Source: Agarilytica rhodophyticola (GTDB taxonomy: Bacteria > Pseudomonadota > Gammaproteobacteria > Pseudomonadales > Cellvibrionaceae). From it: a DNA stretch of 64,000 nucleotides. The stretch is from assembly GCF_002157225.2 (NCBI RefSeq), contig NZ_CP020038.1, forward strand, positions 1,139,001-1,203,000. The letters run 5' to 3'. Below, piece by piece: positions 18,544-26,681 of the stretch (its first letter is position 1; every line of letters starts with the position of its first letter). The notes under the pieces were generated by a model, which was given only the letters and a program-made list of their open reading frames with translations, was not told the DNA's origin and made no database searches. The position numbers and the translations under genes were made by a program.

Positions 18544-19113
18544 ATGAGTATAAAGTCTGACAATTGGATCCGTCGGTTGGCGGAGCAAGAGGGTATGATC
18601 GAACCTTTTGATGCGGGTCAAGTGCGTTACGACGATGCAGGTAATCGTCTAATTTCCTATGGTACTTCAAGCTATGGCTACGATGTCCGTTGTGCAGATG
18701 AGTTTAAAATTTTTACTAATGTTCACTCTGCTGTTGTAGATCCTAAAAACTTTGATGACGATAGCTTTGTCGATATAAAAAGTGATGTTTGCATCATTCC
18801 CCCCAACTCATTTGCTCTTGCGCGAACAGTGGAGTATTTCCGTATACCTCGCAGTGTTTTAACTGTCTGTTTAGGTAAGTCGACATATGCTCGCTGTGGC
18901 ATTATTGTCAATGTGACACCCTTGGAGCCAGAGTGGGAAGGTCATGTGACCTTGGAGTTTTCAAATACAACACCGCTACCTGCGAAGATCTATGCCAATG
19001 AGGGTGTTGCTCAGATGCTATTTTTTGAAAGTGATGAGGTGTGTGAAACCTCTTATAAAGATAGACGTGGTAAGTACCAAGGGCAAACCGGCGTTACCTT
19101 ACCTAAAACCTAA
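18544..19113 (+). CDS. dcd: dCTP deaminase
   Basis: Deaminates dCTP to dUTP for thymidylate synthesis. The start at 18544 gives the Pseudomonas-type N-terminus [15 protein letters not shown] and 189 residues; an upstream in-frame ATG at 18517 would only add nine unlike residues. Conserved blocks are [50 protein letters not shown] and the C-terminal [14 protein letters not shown]. The catalytic Glu lies in [10 protein letters not shown]. No strong ribosome binding site is visible (AGAAG at about 18536). Neighbourhood with apbC and metG resembles Pseudomonas. Confidence 0.96.
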   Translation: MSIKSDNWIRRLAEQEGMIEPFDAGQVRYDDAGNRLISYGTSSYGYDVRCADEFKIFTNVHSAVVDPKNFDDDSFVDIKSDVCIIPPNSFALARTVEYFRIPRSVLTVCLGKSTYARCGIIVNVTPLEPEWEGHVTLEFSNTTPLPAKIYANEGVAQMLFFESDEVCETSYKDRRGKYQGQTGVTLPKT

Positions 19114-19189
19114 CTTTACCCAAAATATATGCTGGGCCTAAATCTAAACGGCATGTTTTTCTTTTCCCCACCCTGGATATCTATAAAAT

Positions 19190-19216
19190 CTCGCGTTTAC
19201 ATTGATTAAACGCGAG
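19190..19216 (+). terminator. probable terminator after dcd
   Basis: Perfect ten-base arms CTCGCGTTTA (19190-19199) and TAAACGCGAG (19207-19216), seven-base loop, followed by CTGCTTTCTC. The U-tract is weak but position, 77 bases after the dcd stop, fits. Confidence 0.5.
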
Positions 19217-19372
19217 CTGCTTTCTCAAAAAAAAAGTTACTAGATTTTGGATGGAATAGGCAAAGAAACTCAATTTGCAAAAATTATTCAAACTTGCTTT
19301 GAAGGGTAAAGGAAATATTCAAATAGGGTATTTCGCATCACATCATATTTCGAAAATCAGTCAGGAGGATAA

Positions 19373-19730
19373 ATGGATAACAAAGCTTTATGGAGAGTCT
19401 CAACTAAATCACGACAACTTGAAAGTTGTTCTTGAGATAATGACGAATAAGAATTTTACTATGCTGAATGCCTAATTCCCGCAACTGGTTATGAAGAGGC
19501 AAATGGTACCATTGAACATTTGCTATGAGACAAGCAAATGCAGTTAGTCGAAGTACTCAAGTGCGAAATTTACAACGCCGAATCGTGGAAAAATACAATG
19601 TGATTTAGCCAAATCAAGCAAGCCGCTGAATATGCCAAAAACAAACAACGAGCCGAAGTTTGCTTTATTTATATCTTCCGAATGTCTGAGACTTCCGTTG
19701 GTGAGAGTACTGTCAGCAAGTTCTTCGAGC
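19373..19730 (+). pseudogene. decayed reading frame of unknown origin
   Basis: A strong AGGAGG site precedes an ATG at 19373. The frame then reads MDNKALWRVSTKSRQLESCS and is broken by several stops, mainly TGA. Protein-like stretches continue in the same frame (YYAECLIPATGYEEANGTIE, QMQLVEVLKCEIYNAESWKN, QIKQAAEYAKNKQRAEV). This looks like a gene decayed by point mutation, running into the truncated end of the integrase remnant. I cannot name the family. It could also be chance. Confidence 0.3.
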
Positions 19731-20130
19731 GTTTAGCGAAACCATATTCAAGTCCCTCAATTGCCTTCTGAAGGACGTGACGATACATAAAGATAATCGC
19801 ACATAAGGCTTGGTTTTGAGTTGCAGCACTCACACGTCGATGCGTTGCGAGATAACTCAGAAATCGTTCGATGTCACGATTACCCATCTCTGTCGGGTGC
19901 CGTTTATCATTGAATAAGATGAAGTGGCGTATTCAATAAAGGTACGTCTTCTCTGTGCGCAGACTGTAATGGCGCGTCCGCAACACTGCACGAATCTGTT
20001 CCAGAAAGGGCGATGGCGGTATGATGTCAATCCTTTGATATGTATATATACAGCTATAACGAATTTTGGAACGTTTGCCAACCCTGAAGTCTCGTGAGAA
20101 CCGAACTTTGTATTCGTGATCATCCCGCAC
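19669..20130 (-). pseudogene. intI: integron integrase (IntI) remnant
   Basis: Two adjacent segments of one frame match the N-terminal half of integron integrases: PPSPFLEQIRAVLRTRHYSL, then after an in-frame TGA (where family members have Trp, after TYLY), IRHFILFNDKRHPTEMGNRD, IERFLSYLATHRRVSAATQN and QALCAIIFMYRHVL. It ends at LSPTEVSDIRKI before the catalytic domain, so the Arg-His-Arg-Tyr residues and the IntI-specific patch are all missing. It cannot be active. The gene points away from the cassette array, as in all integrons. No good start codon lies near the family N-terminus; the frame is open upstream to 20130. Typical length is about 320 residues; about 140 remain. Confidence 0.8.
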
Positions 20131-20205
20131 TCAATCAGTTATCTTATTGATTTATATAGGGGGTTTTCGTTTAGTTTGGTGCATAAGAGACCTGCTTGGG
20201 GTCTC

Positions 20206-20212
20206 GTTAAAC
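20206..20212 (+). other. candidate attI core site
   Basis: GTTAAAC fits the integron core consensus GTTRRRY. It lies between the intI remnant and the first cassette gene, in the expected orientation. attI sites share little else, so this is only a positional candidate. Confidence 0.35.
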
Positions 20213-20376
20213 ACAATGGCTTACTTTTACCCGTGATTGGCGCTCGGGCCTATTGCTGTAAACTATTGAATCCGATAACGTTTTATACTCAAAATTACTC
20301 GGAAAACCGTTGTGGATAAGTGGGATAAACGGGAATTCCGACCAATACACTGTTATAAATCTCGATCGGAGATCTC

Positions 20377-21966
20377 ATGGACATCGAGAGCATAGAATTC
20401 GAACTTGTCAGACTGTCTGAAATGGTAGGTATAGGACATTTTGATGAAGCTTTGAATGGTATCGACACGCTATATGCCTTCATCAATGAAGGCAGCGAAA
20501 GAAACGCTGTGTTTTTCAGAATCGCATCTAATATTGCGAGTCTATTTGTTGATGTCGGACATATGAAGCCATGCGTTGAATCGTCTCAAAAAGGCATGGA
20601 TATTCTTAGTCAATACAAAGATGAAATAGTCGGGCAGATTGGAAAGGATGCTTACTTTTACAACCTGAGTAACGCAAAATCAAATTTGATAGCTGAGAAA
20701 AATCCATTCAATCATACCTTCTCAACTATTGAACAGCTTGTTGAAGTAAAAAAAGACCTTTGGAAAGCCATAAAGTCTTGTGGCGACATTGATAGTGTGA
20801 AGGCTCAGCCAACCTATGTTGTCAATTTAGGTAATTCCTTAAAGCAGCAGTTCCGTATATCTGAAGCCCTAGACTGCTATGAAAGAGTTAACTCACTTAA
20901 TCTAGATATTCCACAATCTTGGATCAACAGATCTGAAACTCTCATGATGTTGAATCAGGTTTCTAATACATACTCCATTCAGATGTTAGAGCAGATTAAA
21001 AACGGATATGAGAATGTGTTATCGTCGAAAGAAATTCCTCCTTCGTGGTTAGAATATTACAGGCAACAAGTTGCTTATCATCAGAATAAGATAGTAGAGG
21101 TCTGTAAAGACGCTGAAATCGAGATGGATGCTCATGATTTGGACAAAACTGAATCTGAGTATAATGAGCTAAGTGATTACAGAAAATTTTGTTTAGACAA
21201 TAATTTAAGTTTGTCAGAGCATGGGTTGTACTGTTCTTGTGCGGGGAGTTCCAGAGATAACTTAACCATACCAACTTCAGGCGGAGTAGTCGGCGACTTT
21301 GTTGTTCCAATGGAAATGGTACTCAACAGGCTAAAATCAGAGTTTTCATTTGCACGACATTTGTATTTCGAATATCTAACTGAAGAGCAAGATTATGAAT
21401 TGCTTCATGATTCATGTTTTTCCGAGCTGTTTAATGACGAGCTGTTGGGTATTGATGTTGAGAAACTTAGAACGGCTTTTAGGTCATGTTTTGGCATATT
21501 GGATAAAATAGCCATCGCTATTTGTGAATTATTCGACCTGTATCCTCCTAACGGAACGGTCTATTTTCAGAGCTTTTGGCAACTCGACCGAGACAGCCGG
21601 AGAGAAAAATTCAATAGCCATAAAAGCCCAGGGCTCTTGGCCTTGTATAGTATTGCAACAGATTTGAATGATAGAAAAGGCGGTGAATGGTCGTTCTTTA
21701 AACAGTTGAGGAATGATTTGGAGCATGAATTTGTTGTTGTTCACAAAACGGACAGTCCTAGTGATATTTATAAATCATATGAGTTTATAAAAAATATCGT
21801 GTTTATTAATGAGGGCGATTTCCTCAATCACCTTGAACGTCTTTTTCAGTTAACTCGTTCTGCAATTTTTTCGTTCGTATTTGCTGTTCGTGACAAAGCT
21901 CTAAATGAAAAGGAAGATGGCCGTATTTACCTTCCAAATAGCATTCTTCGGAAAGATTACAAATGA
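20377..21966 (+). CDS. integron cassette 1: TPR and HEPN-domain protein (LA2681-like)
   Basis: A 529-residue cytoplasmic protein. The first 250 residues are helical with TPR-like repeats (HFDEALNGIDTLYAF, QFRISEALDCYERVNSLN). The C-terminal 180 residues look like a HEPN domain: a helix AFRSCFGILDKIAIAICELF, then FKQLRNDLEHEF with the R-x4-H motif (Arg445, His450). HEPN proteins with this motif are usually metal-independent RNases, often in toxin or antiphage systems. The gene has GGAG close before its ATG and is followed 10 bases later by a complete attC site, so it is the first cassette. The HEPN call is from the motif and its context; LA2681-like is my best family guess. Confidence 0.65.
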   Translation: MDIESIEFELVRLSEMVGIGHFDEALNGIDTLYAFINEGSERNAVFFRIASNIASLFVDVGHMKPCVESSQKGMDILSQYKDEIVGQIGKDAYFYNLSNAKSNLIAEKNPFNHTFSTIEQLVEVKKDLWKAIKSCGDIDSVKAQPTYVVNLGNSLKQQFRISEALDCYERVNSLNLDIPQSWINRSETLMMLNQVSNTYSIQMLEQIKNGYENVLSSKEIPPSWLEYYRQQVAYHQNKIVEVCKDAEIEMDAHDLDKTESEYNELSDYRKFCLDNNLSLSEHGLYCSCAGSSRDNLTIPTSGGVVGDFVVPMEMVLNRLKSEFSFARHLYFEYLTEEQDYELLHDSCFSELFNDELLGIDVEKLRTAFRSCFGILDKIAIAICELFDLYPPNGTVYFQSFWQLDRDSRREKFNSHKSPGLLALYSIATDLNDRKGGEWSFFKQLRNDLEHEFVVVHKTDSPSDIYKSYEFIKNIVFINEGDFLNHLERLFQLTRSAIFSFVFAVRDKALNEKEDGRIYLPNSILRKDYK

Positions 21967-21976
21967 AGCATGAGAT

Positions 21977-22048
21977 TTATAACAAGGCGCTGCTGTCGGA
22001 CAATTTTTTCACTGCGTTCCAAAATTGCCGCAGAGCGCGGCGTTAGGC
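21977..22048 (+). other. attC recombination site 1
   Basis: Begins with TTATAAC (21977-21983) and ends with the core GTTAGGC (22042-22048, consensus GTTRRRY). In between the two arms pair imperfectly with a shifted base: GGCGCTGCTGTCGGACAATTTT against the complement of AAAATTGCCGCAGAGCGCGG. Extra-helical bases like this are typical of attC. It closes the HEPN cassette. Confidence 0.85.
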
Positions 22049-22092
22049 ATTAATCATAAGTCGAGGTAAAATCGAGAAAAAAGGAGGTTATA

Positions 22093-22329
22093 ATGAAATT
22101 AGAAATAAACGATGAGGTTTCGAAACTCCTCGATCTAAGCGAGGAGGAAATATTAGAAGTACTAGCAGTTTCACTTTATAAGATGGAGAAAATTAATGGC
22201 GTCCAAGGTGGAAAAATTACGGGTAAATCCGAAATAGAATTTCATGGCCTCCTTGGGAAATATGGTCAATTTATTAACTATGACGAAGGTGACCTAGATG
22301 CCGATTTAAACAATCTTAAGGACTTTTAA
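22093..22329 (+). CDS. integron cassette 2: UPF0175-like antitoxin
   Basis: A 78-residue protein with AGGAGG six bases before the ATG. The pattern LLDLSEEEILEVLAVSLYKM, then GKITGKSEIEFHGLLGKYGQ and FINYDEGDLDADLNNL, resembles the UPF0175 family, whose members often precede PIN-like DUF3368 toxins. The next gene, two bases downstream, is such a toxin. It should neutralise that toxin, and may bind DNA through its helix-turn-helix-like middle part. Together they form one integron cassette. Confidence 0.7.
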   Translation: MKLEINDEVSKLLDLSEEEILEVLAVSLYKMEKINGVQGGKITGKSEIEFHGLLGKYGQFINYDEGDLDADLNNLKDF

Positions 22330-22331
22330 GC

Positions 22332-22865
22332 ATGGATAAGCCAGGAAAAATAGTTATAAGTGACACAACTGCAATTACGTACCTTTCCAAGATAGGTGCG
22401 ATTACTTTATTAAAATCCTTGTTTAAGCAAATCTATATACCAATGGCTGTTTATAAGGAACTAACTGATCCAGGCGATGCAAACCCCGGATCACAAGAAG
22501 TAAAAACATTGTCATGGATCAAAGTCGAAATTGTACCAGAATTCGAAAAAATATCTGCTAGATTTGGTCGTAAGCTAGATCCAGGTGAGAGGCAAGCAAT
22601 AGGAATGGCTCTGCAAAAGAAAGCTGACCTATTAATTATCGACGAACGTAAAGGTCGTTTGGAGGCTGAGAGCTTAGGTATTCCCATTACAGGCATGATT
22701 GGTATATTGCTTAAAGCAAAAGAGAAAAAAATAATTCCAACAATCAAGCCTTATCTAAATAAGTTGAGATTAACCAACTTTAAAATGGGTCCTTCTTTAT
22801 ACAATAAAGCGCTGATGTTGGCTGGTGAAAGCGAAATACATGGAGCTAAGCAAAAAAATGCCTAA
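22332..22865 (+). CDS. integron cassette 2: DUF3368 PIN-like toxin
   Basis: A 177-residue protein of the DUF3368/PIN-like group. The expected acidic residues are seen: Asp in IVISDTTAITYLSKIG, Glu in LDPGERQAIGMAL and Asp in LLIIDERKGR, followed by the family feature GIPITGMIGILLKAKEKK. PIN toxins cleave RNA with a metal ion. It is translated directly after the UPF0175-like antitoxin. Its TAA stop overlaps the attC2 start (GCCTAAC), showing compact cassette packing. Such pairs in integron arrays are known to stabilise neighbouring cassettes. Confidence 0.75.
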   Translation: MDKPGKIVISDTTAITYLSKIGAITLLKSLFKQIYIPMAVYKELTDPGDANPGSQEVKTLSWIKVEIVPEFEKISARFGRKLDPGERQAIGMALQKKADLLIIDERKGRLEAESLGIPITGMIGILLKAKEKKIIPTIKPYLNKLRLTNFKMGPSLYNKALMLAGESEIHGAKQKNA

Positions 22866-22940
22866 CAATGCGCTCCTGCTGAAAACCATAAGCTCCGGCT
22901 TCGCCTCCGCTTATGTTTTCAGCAGAACTTGGCGTTATCT
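22860..22940 (+). other. attC recombination site 2
   Basis: Starts with GCCTAAC (22860-22866, fits RYYYAAC) and ends with GTTATCT (22934-22940, partly fits GTTRRRY). The arms TGCTGAAAACCATAAGC and GCTTATGTTTTCAGCA pair with one bulged position around a GC-rich loop. It closes the toxin-antitoxin cassette. Confidence 0.8.
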
Positions 22941-22954
22941 GCTAGAGGTGGTTA

Positions 22955-23659
22955 ATGTACATTAAAGTTCTTATTTTTATCCTAAGCTCAATTTTCACAA
23001 GTGTTTGCGCTGCCGACGACAGTGATTTCATTGCAGGTTATGAGGCTTATGAGAACGAGAACTACGATACAGCTCTCGATCATTTTATGAAGTCTGCCGA
23101 GAATGGAAATATACGAGCCCAGAACAATCTCGGGTGGATGTACCTTCATGGTTTGGGGGCCGACATTGATTACAAGAAGAGTTTCTATTGGTATAAAAAA
23201 GCCGCTGTTTCAAAAGAGCCATTAGTCCTTTACATGCTGGGTCAAGCATATTTACATGGTCGTGGCACAGATAAGAATAAAGAAATCGCTTTTAAACTGT
23301 ATCATCAAGCTTATGGCAAGGGAGTTCCCGAAGCTGACTTGAGGGTTGGAATGGATTATTACTTCGGCATAGTATCAGAACAGGATGTCGAAAAGGGCAA
23401 GAAGCTTATATTGCAGGCAGCTGAGGCTGACCAACCATATGCGCAATGCTTCATAGGTATGCTTGCTTTAGAGAAAAGTGATAAGGATAGAGCTTTATCA
23501 TGGTTTCGTCGTGCCAAAGCTCAAGACTACAAATTTGCTAGTGTACTTATTGGTGCTCTTGAGCTTGAAGAAGGTAATTACCTAGAAGCAACGAAGAATA
23601 TATTATCTGGAGCATCAGTCTTTACTTCACTAGAAATTACAGTAACTGAGAGTGAGTAG
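22955..23659 (+). CDS. integron cassette 3: exported Sel1-repeat protein
   Basis: A 234-residue protein with a signal peptide (hydrophobic residues 4-18, cleavage near VCAAD). At least four Sel1-type repeats follow, with hallmarks AQNNLGWMYLHGLGAD, YMLGQAYLHGRGTD and AQCFIGMLALEK. Sel1 repeats are protein-protein interaction solenoids, often periplasmic. GAGG lies nine bases before the ATG. It is flanked by attC2 and attC3 and is therefore a cassette. Ligand or partner unknown. It lacks any catalytic motif I can see. Confidence 0.8.
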   Translation: MYIKVLIFILSSIFTSVCAADDSDFIAGYEAYENENYDTALDHFMKSAENGNIRAQNNLGWMYLHGLGADIDYKKSFYWYKKAAVSKEPLVLYMLGQAYLHGRGTDKNKEIAFKLYHQAYGKGVPEADLRVGMDYYFGIVSEQDVEKGKKLILQAAEADQPYAQCFIGMLALEKSDKDRALSWFRRAKAQDYKFASVLIGALELEEGNYLEATKNILSGASVFTSLEITVTESE

Positions 23660-23728
23660 AGATAACAAAGTCATCAATTTGACCGCCTTACGCTGCGCTT
23701 CAGGCGCCAAATTATGGCGGCATTAAGC
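23660..23728 (+). other. attC recombination site 3 (degenerate)
   Basis: AGATAAC (23660-23666) and ATTAAGC (23722-23728) take the positions of the two core sites; the latter departs from GTTRRRY at the first base. The arms CATCAATTTGACCGCC and GGCGCCAAATTATGGCGG pair imperfectly, as in attC. It lies just after the Sel1 gene. Confidence 0.65.
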
Positions 23729-23734
23729 ATTATT

Positions 23735-24016
23735 ATGATCAAAGTTATACATAAATCTTTTGCTCTCGTTTGGCTATGGTACGCTTCGATAATATTGTGT
23801 CAGTGCTTTTGGGGTGGCCTTGAGATTCCAGTTGACGGCGTTATGGAAATTGTTTTTCCATATATTTTCTATAGTGATTCTGCTTGGTATGATGCCCCCA
23901 AATATTCTAAGTATGATTTTATTGGCAATATCAAGATTGTTACGTTTTTAGCGGTAATGTATTCGATTATTAAAGGTGCTATGTATTATCGAGCGCGAGG
24001 TTCTAAAAATGCTTAA
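23735..24016 (+). CDS. integron cassette 4: small membrane protein
   Basis: A protein of about 93 residues from the ATG at 23735; an ATG at 23714 would add seven residues but lies inside attC3. Two hydrophobic helices are predicted by eye, near FALVWLWYASIILCQCF and IVTFLAVMYSIIKGAMYY, with a polar, Tyr/Asp-rich loop between. No family recognised. It lies between attC3 and a half attC, so it is the last cassette of the array. Confidence 0.5.
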   Translation: MIKVIHKSFALVWLWYASIILCQCFWGGLEIPVDGVMEIVFPYIFYSDSAWYDAPKYSKYDFIGNIKIVTFLAVMYSIIKGAMYYRARGSKNA

Positions 24017-24058
24017 CAAGTCAATTAGCTACGTCAATTTATAATGCTTCAGCTATAT
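24011..24058 (+). other. truncated attC after cassette 4
   Basis: GCTTAACAAG at 24011-24020 is a typical left attC end (RYYYAAC). The expected right arm and GTTRRRY core are missing, and sbcB starts soon after. The array therefore seems cut off here. Confidence 0.4.
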
Positions 24059-24127
24059 AGACATGTATTCTTTTCAAATATCCCGTTAGTATGATGGGGT
24101 CAAGCTTGAGAGAAAATTAATAAAAGA

Positions 24128-25546
24128 ATGAATACTTTTTATTGGCACGATTATGAAACCTGGGGCGCTAATCCTGCCATTGACCGGCCTAGCCAGTTCG
24201 CTGGCGTTCGCACTGATGAAGATTTAAATATTATCGACGATCCTTTGGTAGTTTATTGCCGTCCTCCCGAAGATATCTGGCCCCACCCAGAAGCGTGCCT
24301 GATCACAGGCATAACGCCTCAAAAAGCTTTGGCCGAAGGCTTGAGCGAGCGGGAGTTTATTGCCAAGATCCATCAACAGTTAGCGCAGCCTAAAACCTGT
24401 GGGGTCGGCTATAACACCTTGCGTTTTGATGATGAAGTGACTCGTTACACTCTGTATCGCAATTTTTATGATCCTTACGAACGTGAGTGGAATTTTGGTA
24501 ATTCACGCTGGGATATTATCGATATGGTGCGTTTGGTTTATGCACTAAGGCCAGAAGGTATCGAGTGGCCGATAGTGGATGATAAACCCAGCTTCAAACT
24601 TGAAAACTTATGTATCGCTAATGGCATCAGTCACGAATCAGCCCACGACGCCTACTCTGATGTTGAAGCAACGATCAATCTTGCTAAATTGATTAAAGAA
24701 AAAAAGCCAGCACTTTACGACTACGTTTTGAAAAATAAAAACAAACATGCTGCCGCCGGCTTTATTGATATTGCCAATTGTAAACCCTTATTACACATCT
24801 CCTCTAAATTCCCGTCTACAAGAGGGTGCGCTGGACTTATTGCCCCACTCGCAATGCATCCAGTGAATAAAAATGCGGTAATAGTTTTCGACCTTGCTGT
24901 TGATCCTAAGCCACTTGGCTATTTGAGCCCGGAAGAGATTCATGAGCGAGTCTTTGTTGCACAAGAAGATTTGCCAGAGGGAGAACAGCGCTTACCTATT
25001 AAACTCGTTCATTTAAATAAATGTCCTATTTTAGGGACAACTAAACTGCTCGATCAAAAAACAGCAGATAAACATGGTATTGATAAAGCGCAATGTGAAA
25101 AACATTGGCAGACACTTAAAAAAATGGATGTTGGCAACAAACTTAAGCAAATGTATCAACTAGATACTTTTGCTCCTTCTAGTGATCCTGAATGCCAGCT
25201 TTATGATGGTTTTATTCCCAACAACGACAAGCGTCTAATGGCTGAGCTTAGAGCCATGACGGAGCAGGAGTTTGCTACGACCAATGTCATCTTTGAAGAT
25301 CCTCGCTTAAATGACATGATTCTGCGCTACAAAGCGCGAAATTTCCCCAATTCTCTAGCACCTCACGAACAAGAAGAATGGCGCGAGTTCGTAGCACAAC
25401 GGCGAGCCTTTGGCGCAGACAATATGCTTAGTCATGAACAATTTTCAACGCATGTTGCTGAGCTGAAGCAGTACTATAAGGATGATGATGAAAAGCAAAA
25501 TATTTTATATGCATTAGAGCAATATGCTATGGCTCACATGGCCTAA
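24128..25546 (+). CDS. sbcB: exodeoxyribonuclease I
   Basis: A 3'-5' exonuclease on single-stranded DNA, used in recombination and mismatch repair. It has 472 residues (E. coli 475). The first DEDD motif is FYWHDYETWG at residues 4-13, followed by RPSQFAGVRTDEDLN, then GYNTLRFDDEVTR and HDAYSDVEATINLAKLI with the later acidic residues. The C-terminal SH3-like and helical parts are present (FIPNNDKRLM, RYKARNFPNSL). It is adjacent to the end of the integron but has normal, intact sequence and belongs to the core chromosome. Confidence 0.96.
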   Translation: MNTFYWHDYETWGANPAIDRPSQFAGVRTDEDLNIIDDPLVVYCRPPEDIWPHPEACLITGITPQKALAEGLSEREFIAKIHQQLAQPKTCGVGYNTLRFDDEVTRYTLYRNFYDPYEREWNFGNSRWDIIDMVRLVYALRPEGIEWPIVDDKPSFKLENLCIANGISHESAHDAYSDVEATINLAKLIKEKKPALYDYVLKNKNKHAAAGFIDIANCKPLLHISSKFPSTRGCAGLIAPLAMHPVNKNAVIVFDLAVDPKPLGYLSPEEIHERVFVAQEDLPEGEQRLPIKLVHLNKCPILGTTKLLDQKTADKHGIDKAQCEKHWQTLKKMDVGNKLKQMYQLDTFAPSSDPECQLYDGFIPNNDKRLMAELRAMTEQEFATTNVIFEDPRLNDMILRYKARNFPNSLAPHEQEEWREFVAQRRAFGADNMLSHEQFSTHVAELKQYYKDDDEKQNILYALEQYAMAHMA

Positions 25547-25638
25547 ACTTAAAGGATATTTTTCTTTCTAGACGACTTGCATAAGCGTAGAATATGCGCC
25601 AAATTTTATAGGGCTTGTTCACATAGGGGTAACTGACT

Positions 25639-26649
25639 TTGAAATTTGCTGGTGCACATATCCTTTCTGTCGATCAATTTGAACGCGCAGATATTGAACA
25701 AATTTTTTCGGTTGCCGATATTATGGAACCCTATGCTTTGCGGCGCAAAGTCACCAGGGTGTTAGAAGGCGCTATTCTTGGCAATATGTTTTTTGAACCG
25801 TCCACCCGAACTCGAGTCAGCTTTGGTTGTGCTTTTAACCTGCTCGGTGGCGAGGTGCGCGAAACCACAGGGTTTAAAAGCTCAGCAATCACCAAGGGGG
25901 AATCCCTTTATGACACTGCGCGGGTTTTATCCGGCTATAGCGATATTATTTGCATGCGTCATCCTGAGTCAGGTTCTGTGGCTGAGTTCGCTGGCGCTAG
26001 TCGTGTCCCAGTGATCAATGGGGGTGATGGTGCCAATGAACATCCCAGCCAAGCGCTGTTGGATTTATATACAATTCGTAAAGAGGTTCGCGATAAAGGG
26101 CGTTCTTTAGATGGTTTGCGAATTGCGATGATCGGTGACTTAAAATATGGTCGCACGGTGCACTCATTAATTCGCCTGTTGAGTTTATTTAAAGACTTGC
26201 AAGTTATTTTAGTTTCCCCCGATGCCTTGCAAATGCCTGAAGAACATGTGGAGCACCTGCGTCAGGCTGGGCACCAGGTTCTTGTTTCGTCAGATTTAAC
26301 CAACAGCATTGGGCATGTGGATATTGTCTACTCAACACGCATACAGGAAGAGCGTTTTGAATCGAGCGATGAAGCTGATTTATATCGCGGGCGCTTTCGG
26401 CTTAATCAAGCTATCTATACCCAATATTGTGAACCCAATACTGTCATTATGCATCCCTTGCCGAGAGACTCTCGTGCCGAAGCAAATGAACTTGATAGCG
26501 ATCTTAACCAAAACCCCAACTTGGCAATTTTCCGACAAACAGATAATGGTTTGCTAGTGCGTATGGCGCTATTTGCACTTATCTTGGATGTGGTGGATCA
26601 AGTCGAGCTTAGCTCGCGGCCGGTCAATTGGTATCGTCAAAGAGAGTGA
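25639..26649 (+). CDS. pyrB: aspartate carbamoyltransferase catalytic subunit
   Basis: Joins carbamoyl phosphate and aspartate in pyrimidine synthesis. Carbamoyl-phosphate loop FEPSTRTRVSF, HPSQALLDLYT and HPLPRDSRAEANELD are all present. The start is probably TTG at 25639, with AGGGG about ten bases upstream; no ATG lies at a suitable place before the conserved HILSVDQF block. Length is 336 residues, somewhat longer than E. coli PyrB (311). No pyrI or pyrC-like partner follows. This is the single-gene type in an operon of its own. Confidence 0.93.
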   Translation: MKFAGAHILSVDQFERADIEQIFSVADIMEPYALRRKVTRVLEGAILGNMFFEPSTRTRVSFGCAFNLLGGEVRETTGFKSSAITKGESLYDTARVLSGYSDIICMRHPESGSVAEFAGASRVPVINGGDGANEHPSQALLDLYTIRKEVRDKGRSLDGLRIAMIGDLKYGRTVHSLIRLLSLFKDLQVILVSPDALQMPEEHVEHLRQAGHQVLVSSDLTNSIGHVDIVYSTRIQEERFESSDEADLYRGRFRLNQAIYTQYCEPNTVIMHPLPRDSRAEANELDSDLNQNPNLAIFRQTDNGLLVRMALFALILDVVDQVELSSRPVNWYRQRE

Positions 26650-26681
26650 TGGATGGCGTTGCTATTTTTGTTTCTAGCCAT

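Noticed and set aside
22861-22925. Simple terminator after the toxin gene
   Set aside because: The hairpin has no U-tract and its ends carry integron core sequences, so attC explains it better.
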